NCBI RefSeq assembly: GCF_029873635.1
Contig: NC_080426.1
Span: forward strand, 49,738,093 to 49,802,092
DNA length: 64,000 nucleotides
Source of the DNA: Malania oleifera
Taxonomy: Eukaryota > Streptophyta > Magnoliopsida > Santalales > Ximeniaceae
Reading direction: 5' to 3'
The position numbers and the translations under genes were made by a program. Of the stretch, positions 37,782 to 49,423 are shown piece by piece; position 1 is the first letter of the stretch, and the number at the start of each line of letters is the position of its first letter. The notes beneath the pieces are model-generated. The model saw nothing but the letters and a program-made list of their open reading frames with translations. It ran no database searches and was not told where the DNA came from.

Positions 37782-39385
37782 TGCAACAACCTGCTAAATT
37801 AATTGGGTTTTTTTTCTCTCTCTATAATAATAATTATTGTGAAATTCCATTGCTCTGATACCTTCATATATAAAACTAATCATCCTCCTAAGCAGCAAAA
37901 AGCTAAAATCACATAGCCACCACCATATATAAATATATACAATACTAGAGAGCTATAGTGTTCCCAAACTATACATATATGACTGTTTCCCAAAATACCC
38001 TCAACAGGGTTAGGGCTATACATAAATACTCCCAAAAATACTCACTCTACTGACAGGGTGGTACTGAAGCCCCTCTACCTGCGAGCCTGATCTGCTCACT
38101 TGGCTGGATCACCTGAAAAATATTAATTTAATGGGATGAGACGACGCTCAGTAAAACGAAATATGCTATTGCTAGTGTGTGGCAAATAAGTTACAATACC
38201 ATGAAAATTTGTTTCTATATAATCATGTATAACTGAATCTGTAAATACAGTACAAGTAATATAAACCAGCATATTTTCCATATTGCTTAACATATCTGTA
38301 TTTAAGGTTTTTATGCATAATACTTTTAATATATATACACGTATATTCCCTGTTTCTGTGAAACTGTACATACTGAAAATTTCTCTGGACGGATAACTGT
38401 ATGTTATGATTTAACCCCTCATGACAGAGTTGTGCGACCCGTAGGCGGGATCTATCACTGGCTGGCCTACCGGGATAAATCACTATACTCCCATCAGTCC
38501 GATCGGCCCTCCTCAACCCATATCTAATGGGGAGCCTGTCAACATGTGGGTATGATCGACTTATCTACCATGTATTATCTAAATAGGTGGTTGCACTCTA
38601 TTCTGTATATAGCAACGGTACCGTGTTCTGTGAACTATATCTGTGATGGTCCATTAGGGTCTGATACTATATAATACCTCTCTATATATAACTATTTGTT
38701 TTACCATGATTCTGTAATAACTATATTAACCATGACGTTGTAGTAAACTATATCTATATCTACTGTGTTTCTGAGATCAACTGTAAATCTGTATGTCATG
38801 GTACTATAAACTGTATAATCATGGTATTCTTTAATTGCTATAAAACATATCCACTATCTGTATATTCTGTAAAATATAACTTTGAAAAATACTATAAAAC
38901 ATGTTTCTGTACTATATCTATATTCTCAAGCCACACAGTAATCTAAAACATATTATTCATAATTGATAAACTGTATAAAGTTTTGTTGTGAATAATAACT
39001 TGGTAAAAATATACATTTCATACTGAAAATCATTCTAGAACTGTCTAGCATAGCATATTTACCTTACCTGATTCCTGCTAAAATCCCCTACTGTGACGGG
39101 TCTTACACCCGCAGGGTTCTCTACTCAACACCTTGAAAACTATATATCCTAGAACAAAATATTACTATTTCTACGTCTACGGCATTTCCTACAACTGCTG
39201 GAAAGTCAAATTTCAACAAAAATATCTTACACTGAATTTGGGATGAAATCCAAGTTCGTCCCACCGACGATTCGCTCCGGCAGACTTAGGGAGAACTTCC
39301 CCAGTAGCGTCGTGGTGGCCTCAAATCGTTGATCCAGCGGCTAACAGGGCCGAAATTGAAGAGAGAGGAGGGAGAGATCGTAAAG

Positions 39386-39426
<41 letters not shown>

Positions 39427-39692
39427 TATAAATTTTCTGTGTAAAAATCAAAGTTTCAGCTATTTATAGAGTCGGATTCATCGACGAGACACGTCACCTC
39501 GTCGACAAGTCCTGTAGAAAGTTCGTCAACGAACCTGTACCCTCGTTGATGAATTTCAAACTTCCAAATATCCTATCTCGGTATCTTCTCGTCGATGAGA
39601 TGAGTCTTCATCGACGAGATCCTGAAGAACCCTTGTCGACAAAACCTCTGTGTTTGTCAACGAGGCTTGGAAGAATTTCTTGGGTTATTACA
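37782..39692 (-). repeat. Tekay element, 3' LTR
   Basis: U3 array at 39475-39665, (GA)n near 39390-39421, splice-bordered 64-nt block at 39068-39131, second acceptor-like ATATTTTTCAG near 38113-38123, conserved GATGAGACGACGCTCAGTAA block at about 38134. Confidence 0.92.
39475..39665 (-). repeat. U3 palindrome array, TCGTCGACGA type
   Basis: About eight copies, some with CpG changed to TG or CA. Confidence 0.75.
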
Positions 39693-40006
39693 TTCTCCCC
39701 TCCTTATAAAATTTCGTCCTCGAAATTTACTATTCATGTAACTTATCATCGCTTAAAGGCAAAATGGTCTACTTATTTTATTACCTGCCCTCACTTATGA
39801 CGGAGGAATACCGTAGTTACATAGGTAGTTTTGGGAGATTACAAGTATAGAAGAAAATTCCCCCAAAACCAAAATACTACCTATCCTATACTCTACATTA
39901 CAATTACATTGTACAAAACAAAATTATCACTACTTTAATTCACACACCACTTTTATAACCCACTAAACAAGTGAGGGTATTTTCGTCTGATCTCATCTTT
40001 AAGTTC

Positions 40007-40390
40007 TCACGAGGCTTCTTCTACCGTGTGATTCATCCATAAGGCTTTCACTAATGGTATCCTTTTGCTGCCCAATACCTGTTCTTTTCTATATAAAATC
40101 CGCACTGGAGCTTCTTCATATGCTGAATCACCACTGAGTTCCAATTCTGCATAGCTGATGATATAGAAAGGATTTGGGACGTATTTTCTTAACATAGAAA
40201 CATGGAACACGACGTGAATCCTGAATAGAGATGGCAGTAAAGCCAACCGATAGGCAACTAACCCAATCTTTGCGAGTATCTCAAATGGGCCAATGAACCT
40301 AGAGCTCAACTTACCCTTTTTCCCAAATTTCATGATTCCCTTCAGTGGTACTATTTTCAGAAATACATGATCACCAACTTCAAATTCCAA
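40007..40390 (-). pseudogene. Tekay integrase C-terminus with chromodomain-like tail
   Basis: An open frame of 127 residues on the minus strand reads FEVGDHVFLK, GKLSSRFIGPFEI and VFHVSMLRKYVPNP, the integrase C-terminal beta-barrel of Gypsy Pol. It ends with the KEQVLGSKRIPLVKALW segment characteristic of Tekay/Del-type chromodomains, which are thought to steer integration toward heterochromatin. Its upstream partner continues at 49424. Fossil. Confidence 0.88.
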
Positions 40391-40649
40391 TTCTCGGTGG
40401 CGAGAATCTGTGTAGCTTTTCTGTCAACTCTGTGCTACACTAATTGTAATAACCCAGAAAAAAAAATTATTAAAAAAATAAATAATTAAAAAAATTAAAA
40501 TTAAGAGTAATTATTGATTAGTTAATTAATTAAACATTATTAAATTAATTAAATAAATAAATAAATAAATAAATTAAATTAAATTAAAAGTATTTATTAT
40601 TAACCAATTAATTAATTAAGTATTGTTAAATTTAAATTGTTAAATAAAT

Positions 40650-41958
40650 TGTCACGCCCTGAACTCGCAGATGGGACCTAGGTGTGAATTTAGTAACCTA
40701 ACTTGTCTCTGTATCAATTAAAACATACATGATACAACATAAAAGGAGGGTCTGACCCCATGGGGTGAACGGATGCCCTATATACATACATACAAACGTC
40801 CATACTAATCAAAATACACAGCGAAATATGGTCTTTCTATACCTAAATTGTACCATACTAGAGTCTATACCATACAAGGATATACATCCTATGAATATCA
40901 TACATACTATGGGCGTCTACAAAACCCATCACGACAACCTGATTTGAAAAAAAACTCGTACCTATCAGGCACTAGTAGTAGCTAAATAACACCCCTCGCT
41001 TTCGGATGCAAGGATGCTAGTTTCGGCCACCCAAAGGACCTGAAAACATTTATATATATTTAGGGTAAGACACCTCTCAGTAAGGGAGAAAATAGGTTAT
41101 ATCAGTGTGTGGCATACTAGTGTCATTTTACATACTTCATAACACTACACATACGATACAGTTTGAAACAATTCGTACAATTTCATACATATACATCATT
41201 TCCATACAGTTCCAGTATTTTCATAAAAACCATTCCAGTTCATACGATACCCAAAACATACATACATATATACATACGGTGAGTGTCGTCACACCAGTTT
41301 CGCAACTACACAAGGTCACCTTATCTCACAGCGATTACATTGCTACCTACGCAACTACACTGCAACGATCAAGGCCCAATAGTGATTACATTACTCCATA
41401 TGCAACTACACTAGGTCACCTAGTCTCACAGCGATTACATTACGGTCACCTCAATAATACAATTTCAACGTAACAAACAGTTTTCCAATCAAAGTAGAGA
41501 TGATACCCGAAATCTCCAATTTTCCCGAAAAACTTTAACCTGAAAATTCCGCATTTTTACCCGATAGATTTCCCCAAATAAGTAGCCAAAACATACATAT
41601 GATCGTAGCCTACAGGCTTACCGATCCTGATTTCAAAAATGGACTGATATAAACAGAATCCTCTTACCTTAACCCAAATCCCAACTACGAACTCTACGGC
41701 CCTCAAAACTACGAACCGAGACTTCAAAACCTACAAACCACAGTACAGTACATGCTTACAATCCATACTACTACACATATACTAAATCAAAAATGAAAAC
41801 CGAGCCTTACCTCGATTTTAGCTCGAAACCCGAAAACACTCAAATTCTGATCCATAGAAGTTGTAGAGAATCCTTCCACGATCCTCGTGGTAACTTTCAT
41901 TTCCTGATTCTAGCAATGATTGGTGAAGCAATCTAGAGAGAAGGAGTAGGGAGAGTTT

Positions 41959-42000
<42 letters not shown>

Positions 42001-42306
42001 CCAAACTTAGCAACTAAGCAACCCCCACCCCCCAAAAGATCTTTTATAAGCCTTTGACCCGAGGGGCTTCATCGACGAATTAGTGTCCTCGTTGACGAAT
42101 TCTTCAGAGATTTCATCAACGAACTCTGATATTTAAATTTTACTGAACCTCTCGGCTTTTCCTCGTCAACGAACCTTTGAATTTCGTTGACGATAATCCT
42201 TCTACCTTCGTCGACGAATTATGGCCTCGTCGACGAAGTCTGTGCAACTTCCATTTTTTCCCTCTTTTACACAATAAACCCATACACCACGATTCGGGTT
42301 CTTACA
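40650..42306 (-). mobile_element. Gypsy-type solo LTR (1.66 kb)
   Basis: Exact duplication taaat (40645-40649 and 42307-42311). Minus-strand sense starts TGTAAGAACCCGAATCG and ends GGGCGTGACA. U3 array at 42065-42240, (GA)n at 41960-41996, donor-like GAGGTAAGGC near 41808-41815, GTAAGACACCTCTCAGTAAG block at about 41068 with an acceptor-like ATGTTTTCAG beside it. Confidence 0.93.
42065..42240 (-). repeat. U3 palindrome array, TCGTCGACGA type
   Basis: About seven copies, including TTCGTCGACGAATT and TTCGTTGACGA, in 175 bp. Confidence 0.75.
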
Positions 42307-42363
42307 TAAATAATATATATATATGTAATGGTTAAAGTAGTGTATATATATATATACATATAT

Positions 42364-42364
42364 A

Positions 42365-42439
<75 letters not shown>

Positions 42440-42480
42440 TTTATTAAAGATCCTTCAGGATCCTTCCTAAAGGAAGGATC
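42364..42480. repeat. (AAT)n-(ATT)n palindrome and GATCCTTCCT hairpin in the LTR
   Basis: A run of AAT passes directly into a run of ATT (about 75 bp, self-complementary). 42459-42480 is an inverted repeat with 10-bp arms, GATCCTTCCT / AGGAAGGATC, around two bases. The right LTR has a shorter version at 47524-47592 with the same hairpin. Confidence 0.85.
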
Positions 42481-42791
42481 AGAGAAGGAAAGAAAGAAAA
42501 AAAAATTTTCAAAGAGCTGCGTAGGTCCAGAGCCCCCCCCTGAGTTGTTTCTTGTGCCAGCCACCTCTGTCTCCGTCTCTCTCCTTCTCTCAATTTCTCA
42601 ACTAGTTTGCATCGGATCGGGAAATGGAAGGTGTCGTTGGATTCCTAGTTTCGCCACCAACATTTCTACTGGAGCAGATTTGTCGTGGGAACAGCTTAGG
42701 CCCTACTCCTGGGGAAAGGTAACTTTTCCTTATTTTCTCAATTTCTCTATAAATATGCTGTTAAATCGACGATCAGAAACCACCACGGGGT

Positions 42792-45217
42792 TGTTGACCC
42801 TATGAGTCATACCCTGTTTTAATTATGACAAATACTCATGTATTTAATGACTGTCGAGTTGATGTGCAGGTTTATCTTAGTAGTATCCTATGATGGCACT
42901 CGGAGACCTGGAGGAAAACGAAGACTTTGAAGACTCTAGATATAATTTATTTGTTGTAATTTATATTGGAGTCTGTAATATTTAAGTCGAAAAGGTCTAT
43001 AATAGTAAATAGGGATTGGTTTGTAATAAGCTCACACATATCACATGTATGATTTATTACGTAAGCTCAAACAAACCATGAATGAGAAAGGACCTTAGAA
43101 AGACCTTAGGGTGTACCCTTCGGTGTCTTCAAATTGGACCCCAAGTGACCCTAGGACACACACATTTACACATTTGTTTGTTAGGCACTTGAATAGGGCT
43201 TGTATGTTTCGAAACGGGACCGAAATGCACACATGGTGCACTTCTGGTTGAACAGCCAAGGTAGTTCAAAAGGACTTGGTCGACTGAAACCACCCTGGCT
43301 CAAAAGTTTGACCACCTGGTCTACTGAACCAGATAGTTCAAAAGGCCCTGGTCGACCAAGACCTCCTTAGGTCAAAAGTTTGACCACCTGGTCGACCGAA
43401 CCAAGTAGTTCAAAGATCCCTGGTCGACCGAAACCTCCCTATATCAAAGTTTGACCATCTGGTCGACCGAACCAGGTAGTTCAAAAGGCCCTAGTCGACC
43501 AAAAACCTCCCTGGTCAATATTTTGACCATCTGGTCGACCGACCACTTTTGTACTCCAACTACCTGGTCGACCGGAGGGTCCTCGGGAGAATTCCCAGCG
43601 GTCTGGTCGACCGAACCAGGCAGTTCAAATTGGCCTGATCGACCGAAACTCGAAAAATTGGGAAATCGCCCTCACTTGGTCGACCGTGCCCTTAGTTCAA
43701 TATTTTCCTAGTCGATCGAACCATTTGAGACTTGGTCAACTGAAACATTTATAGTCGACTGGACCTCTCGGGTTGCCCTGATTTTTTATCACAGTTAATA
43801 TTTTTTAAATAGGGTTAAAATGCTTTAAACGTCATTAAAATTTTCTAATAATACCCAATAGGTCCCCAACCGTCATATTTTCTCCCATGTCTATATATAT
43901 GAGTTCATTTGAGAAAATTAAGAGTAATTAGCCACTTTGATTAGGGAAAATTCTCTGAAAATCCCAAAGTTTATAATACTCATTTATTGAGCCTCTAACA
44001 CTTATTCTTACCAGATCTTCCACTCAAACATATTTTGTAAGTGTGATTTAAGTGTTGTTGCTTTCTAGGGTTGCTCTCCCAAGTGTGTTAATTGTTTGTG
44101 ACGATTTTAATTAAGAGCCAACCCGAGTATTCTTAGGGGACTTTGTCAATAAGTCTCTCCTAAGAAGACTTATATTAAACTTTCAAGTATTGCACATTCA
44201 TTGCAATATCTTGTGAAGTTTGTATTTGTTTTTGGATTGCAAAATCTCTTCAAACATTTCCAAATATCTTGTGGGATTTATCTTGATATAACTTTGAAAA
44301 GATATTTGTTTATGTGATATTGATCTTTGTTGCAATATTCATTGACCTACATATTATTTGCTGAATACAAAGATTGAATATCTCTTTGCAAACCAAACAT
44401 ATACATTACTAGAGCATCATACGATTGAGAAAACCCGCTCATTGAAATATACATATATATATATATATTGTTTGGCTAGCATCTTTGTGTGAACATCTTG
44501 CCTGAATATCTTGTGAAACAAAGATTGCTTGACTGCACTCTCATGCACGAATTACATTGATAGTAAATCTATTTGAGAGTAGACATCTTAAGACCACATT
44601 GAGCTTACTTATTATATCATTTGTGGTGTTTGTGATTGCGCGTAACTGGGTACATATCTGCTTTACTTGAAAGCATTTTCATTGTACCATTTCATTGTAT
44701 TTCAAATACTGTTGTGCTTCTAGGCGCGGGCCTGAAGAGGGAGACTAGCCCTGGAATAGTCCCGGATTGGCTTAGACTCGGTTAGGAAAGCTAGGTGCGT
44801 CGTCCTGTTAAGGCGTGTAAGTTGAGGTCAGCCCTGCTAATTGACCTGGTTAAGGTTGAGGTCAACCCTGTGTTAATTTGACTTGGTTATAAACGGTGCT
44901 GCTCCACCCTTAAGTGAGCTATTAGTGGAATCCTCTAACTTGCGAGGTAGAGGCGGGGACGTAGGCACAGTTGGCCGAACCTCGATAACATATCGTGTGT
45001 CTATTTACATTTTAGCACTTTATATTTATCGCACGTATATGTTATTGTATGAATGATGTGCATGATTTAAATTCCACGTATTTTACTTATCAGCACATTT
45101 AGAACTGTGTAGAAAGACCCTAGGTTACCAAAACTTATTGACTTCTAACTTAACCTAGGATAAAAGTTAAAATTTCCAATTCACCCCCCCCCTCTTGGGA
45201 ATACACCTTTTCTAACA
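42792..45217 (+). mobile_element. SIRE-type Copia solo LTR, subfamily 2 (2.43 kb)
   Basis: Exact duplication ggggt (42787-42791 and 45218-45222). The empty site is visible in the sister LTR at about 47918 (CACGGGGTTCTAG). Starts TGTTGACCCTATGAGTC and ends TTTTCTAACA. GGTCGACC array at 43240-43775, TATA box at 43891-43900, leader motif GGGGACGTAGGC...GAACCTCGATAAC at about 44955-44992. Confidence 0.95.
43240..43775 (+). repeat. U3 palindrome array, GGTCGACC type
   Basis: About fifteen sites. The larger unit of roughly 60 bp (site, CAGGTAGTTCAAAAGGCC spacer, site, TTTGACCACC spacer) repeats several times. Confidence 0.85.
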
Positions 45218-45427
45218 GGGGTCCTAGTCGTCGTCGTCATTTTAACGTAGGTAATTTTCAAATTAGGGTTTTCCAGGTCCCACTCCAAAGCGAGAGTGGG
45301 ATTTGGGAAATTTGGAAAAATGGTTATATTTGCGGGTATTATTATTTATTTGGGAATTGGCCTTAAGAAATATTTAAATAATATTTTATTCAGGATTAAT
45401 TACATGGAATTAGGATTTTTTATTTAG

Positions 45428-45488
45428 GGTCCGGGTGAGCACCGCCGGTATTTTTCGGGATCCCTATTGGCGTAGTTCAAGAAATCCG
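45428..45488 (+). other. Splice-bordered 61-nt block in the left LTR of the non-autonomous element
   Basis: Preceded by TTTTTTATTTAG and followed by GTAAGGGG. The same block is 48124-48184 in the right LTR (also 61 nt), 11912-11972 (61), 3829-3890 (62), 29275-29339 (65), 33389-33453 (65), 39068-39131 (64) and 54907-54970 (64) in other LTRs. It reads like a small non-coding exon. Confidence 0.5.
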
Positions 45489-45910
45489 GTAAGGGGAAAA
45501 ATATATATTAAATTATAATTTTTATGAATTAAATGAAAAATAAATTGTGTTATATGTATGTGTAAATTTTTCAGTATGGGTTTAAAATGTCAACTATTTA
45601 AATTATGTTTTTCAGAATTTAGGACTGTTTATTAGATATGTATGTGTGAAATTGAACTGATGAAAGTGAAATATTTTTCAGAGTAATTATGTAAGAAATT
45701 AAAAGTATTTTCTAGTATATGAATGTTAAATATGGGTTGGCTTATTTTCAGGCAATGCATGAATTTTACTGCTAAATTGTGTGGCATGAGTAAATAGGAA
45801 TACTGTGTGGAAATATGTTATATGTATGAGATGTATGATATACAGGGAATGAACTGAGTACAAAAATGTTAAATGAAATATGCTGCTTGTGTGTGTTAAT
45901 GCAACCTTAT

Positions 45911-46053
45911 AAATAGCTGAAATATGCTGGGTAAACAGCTGAAATATGTTGAGTAAAACAGCTGAAATATGCTAGGTAAAACAGTTGAAAGATGCTGGGT
46001 AAATGTATGACAGCTGAAAAATGTTGGGTAAAATAACTGAAAGATGCTGGGTA
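45911..46053 (+). repeat. Minisatellite with unit CAGCTGAAATATGCTGGGTA
   Basis: Six copies of a unit of about 22 bp with a CAGCTG core in the left LTR. The right LTR has five copies at 48607-48729, so copy number has changed since insertion. Confidence 0.85.
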
Positions 46054-46745
46054 CAAAATGAAATGAAATGAAAAAGGAAATGAATGAAATAGAAATGAAA
46101 TGTGAAATGTGAACAATGTAAAATGGGAAAGAGCCACGTAAAGTGAAATGAAATGAAAAGTAAAAGATGAAAACATGAACAGTTGAGAGATGCAAAATAA
46201 TGGCAAAAAAAATAATGTATTATGATATTAGAAGTACTTATGTATGTAGAATGTGCTACGATTTGGGCGGGGCGTACTCTTCGCCTAAGGGCTTGTTGAG
46301 AAAGGCGAGTACACTAGTAACTTCAGATGTGGCAGTAGCTGCATAACGTACTAGGGCAGAGGGAATCTACTTGTATGGGCTGGTAGATTTTCCTATCCTT
46401 AGGGCCTTCATCGGTAAGCTATTGTTAAACGGTGTGAGTACGAGATCTATCTAACACTTGAGAGCTTACTGAGTAAGGTGAGTGCCCTGGTATGCTTTAG
46501 TAATGAACTTAGAGTTACCTAAATATCAGAGCAGAGGGATGCTACTTGTATGGGCGGGTAATCACCCCTATCCTTGGGTAATCTCATGGGTTAAATCTCT
46601 GCATATGTTTGAATAGGATCAGAAAATGATTTCAGAAATTATGTTAAAGATTTGCAAATGTTAAATATTATGTTGAATATGGATTATCAGGGATTTTATC
46701 AGGTATAACGCGCTGGACCCGGATTTAAGGGTTCGGGGCGTTACA

Positions 46746-47278
46746 TTGTAGTATCAGAGCAATGTCCAGCTAGAAGTGTGATTAATTTTACATTGCCTGG
46801 ATATGGAGATGTTAGAGTATTAGGTTAGGAATGATTTATACCAGAGTATAGGATTGAGTTGCGATAAGGGTAGGAATGGGTAGATTCAGATACTGTTAGG
46901 AATTCTGAGTTGTGTTTCGTAAGTTTGGGGGGTAGAAATCCCATAATGGTCTTCTGTGTTTTTCTGAAGAAGTAGTTAACTTCAGAAAATCATGGTAAAT
47001 CCATCGATGGTGATGTTTCCGAGCAGAGAAATAAGAACTTGGAATTTGAACTCGAAAGTCAGGTTAGTTGATTTCAGAGGTTATGGTATCGGGAGAAACT
47101 AGCAAGTACCTCTAGGTAGAGGTGGATCACCACGAGTACTTGTTGATCCCGACTAAGCCAGATAATGTCAGTGGCGCATATATAGGTTTATGATTAAGAT
47201 AATAATGATTTAATTTGACTATTGATAGTGGATTAGTAAAAAAATTTCAAGGACGAAATTCTTTAAAGAAGGGAAGAA
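46746..47278 (+). mobile_element. Internal region of the non-autonomous Gypsy element
   Basis: 533 bp from primer-binding site to polypurine tract. No reading frame resembling gag or pol was found. A short ATG frame near 46992 is not recognisable. Confidence 0.8.
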
Positions 47279-49403
47279 TGTAATAACTCGGAAAAAAAAT
47301 TATTAAAAAAATAATTAATTAAAAAAATTAAAATTAAGAGTAATTATTGATTAGTTAATTAATTAAACATTATTAAACTAATTAATTAAATAAACAAATA
47401 AAAAATTAAATTAAATTAAAATTATTTATTATTAACCAATTAATTAATTAAGTATTGTTAAATTTAAATTGTTGAATAAATAATATATATATATATATAT
47501 ATAATGGTTAAAGTATCTGTATATAATAATAATAATAATAATAATATATTATTATTATTATTAAAGATCCTTCAGGATCCTTCCTAAAGGAAGGGTCAGA
47601 GAAGGAAAGAAAAAAAAAAAAAATTCAGAGAGCTGCACAGGTCCAGAGCCCCCCCCCCCCCCCCTGAGTTGTTTCCTGCACCAGCCACCTCCGTCTCCGT
47701 TTCTCTCCTTCTCTTAATTTCTCAACGAGTTTGCGTCGGATCGGGAAACGGAAGGTACCGTTGGATTCCTAGTTCCGCCGCCAACATTTCTACTGGAGCA
47801 AATTTGTCGTGGGAACGACTTAGACCCTACTCCTGGGGAAAGGTAACTTTTCTCCATTTTCTCAATTTCTCTGTAAATATGCTATTAAATCGACGATCAG
47901 ACACCACCACGGGGTTCTAGTCATCGTCGTCGTCATTTTGGCGTAAGTAATTTTTCAATTGGGGTTTTTTAAGTCCCACTCCAAAGCGAGAGTGAGATTT
48001 GGGAAATTTGAAAAAATGGTTATATTTGCGGGTATTTTTATTTATTTGGGAATTGGCCTTAAGAAATATTTAAATAATATTTTATTCAGGATTAATTACA
48101 TGGAACTAAAATTTTTTATTTAGAGTCCGGGTGGACGCCGCCGGTATTTTTCGGGATCCCTATTGGCGTAGTTCAAGAAATCTGGTAAGGGGAAAAATAT
48201 ATATTAAATCAAAATTTTTATGAATTAAATGAAAAATAAATTGTGTTATATGTATGTGCAAATTTTTCGGTATGGGTTTAAAATGTCAACTATTTAAATT
48301 ATGTTTTTCAGAATTTAGGATTGTTTTTTAGATATGTATATGTGAAATTGAACTGATGAAAGTGAAATATTTTTCAGAATAATTATGTAAGAAATTAAAA
48401 GTATTTTTCTAGTATATGAATGTTAAATATGGGTTGGCTTATTTTCAGGCAATGCATGAATTTTATTGCTAAATTATGTGGCATGAGTAAATAGGAATAC
48501 TGTGTGGAAATATGTTATATGTATGAGATGTATGATATACAGGGAATGAACTGAGTACGAAAATGTTAAATGAAATATGCTGCTTGTGTGCGTTAATGCA
48601 ACCTTGTAAACAGCTGAAATATGCTGGGTAAAACAGTTGAAAGATGTTGGGTAAATGTATGACAGGCGAAAAATGCTGGGTAAAACAGCTGAAATATGCT
48701 AGGTAAAATAGTTGAAAGATGCTGGGTACAAAATGAAATGAAAAAGGAAATAAATGAAATAGAAATGAAATGTGAAATGTGAACAATGTAAAATGGGAAA
48801 GATCCATGTAAAGTGAAATGAAATGAGAAGTAAAAGATGAAAACATGAACAGTTGAGAGATGCAAAATAATGGCAAACAAAATTATGTATTATGATATTA
48901 GAAGTACTTATGTACATAGAATGTGCTACGATTTGGGCGGAGCGTACTCTTCGCCTGAGGGCTCATTGAGAAAGGCGAGTTCACTAGTAGCTTCAGATGT
49001 GGCAGTAGCTGCATAACGTACTAGGGCAGAGGGAATCTACTTGTTTGGGCTGGTAGATTTCCCTATCCTTAGGGCCTTCGCCGGTAAGTTATTGTTGAAC
49101 GATATGAGTACGAGATCAATCTAACACTTGAGGGCTTACTGAGTAAGGTGAGTGCCCTGGTATGCTTTAGTAGTGACCTTAGGATTACCTAAATATCAGA
49201 GCAGAGGGGTGCTACTTGTATGGGCGGGTAATCACCCCTATCCTTGGGTAATCTCGTGGGATAAATCTCTGCATGTTGATTATGAATTATCAGAAATTAT
49301 GTTAAAGATTTGCAAATGTTAAATATTATGTTGATTATGAATTATCAGGGATTTTATTAGGTATAACGTGCTGGACCCGGATTTAATGGTTCGAGGCGTT
49401 ACA
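47279..49403 (+). repeat. Right LTR of the non-autonomous Gypsy element (2.13 kb)
   Basis: Starts TGTAATAACTCGG and ends GGCGTTACA. It lacks the TCGTCGACGA array. It has the poly-C run (47651-47664), donor-like GTAAGT at 47943-47948, the 61-nt block at 48124-48184 and an acceptor-like TTATTTTCAG ending at 48448. Its end resembles the LTR at 10459-12628. Confidence 0.92.
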
Positions 49404-49423
49404 CTAATCCTATCTCGAATGAT

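Larger units (their letters stand above)
40445..49403 (+). mobile_element. Non-autonomous Gypsy-type LTR element with two nested solo LTRs
   Basis: Exact duplication ctaat on both sides (40440-40444 and 49404-49408), inside the Tekay integrase region. Left LTR is 40445-46745 including insertions (about 2.2 kb without them); right LTR is 47279-49403. The internal region is only 533 bp (46746-47278). It has a primer-binding site (GTAGTATCAGAGC at 46748-46760) and a polypurine tract (AAGAAGGGAAGAA, ending at 47278) but no gag or pol frame. The tract is preceded by CAAGGACGAAATTC, which resembles the Tekay polypurine context, so a Tekay-like element may have supplied its proteins. The LTRs differ by about 6-7 percent in a 290-bp stretch compared by eye. 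Confidence 0.92.

Noticed and set aside
42545-42805. Plus-strand frame of 86 residues, also at 47669-47920, with a similar sequence in both LTRs
   Set aside because: It lies in the LTR leader and is shared only because both are LTRs of the same element. A short leader peptide cannot be excluded, but nothing supports one.
45896-48917. Minus-strand frames rich in F, H and S
   Set aside because: Antisense of the CAGCTG minisatellite and GAAATGAAATG tract in an LTR; low complexity.
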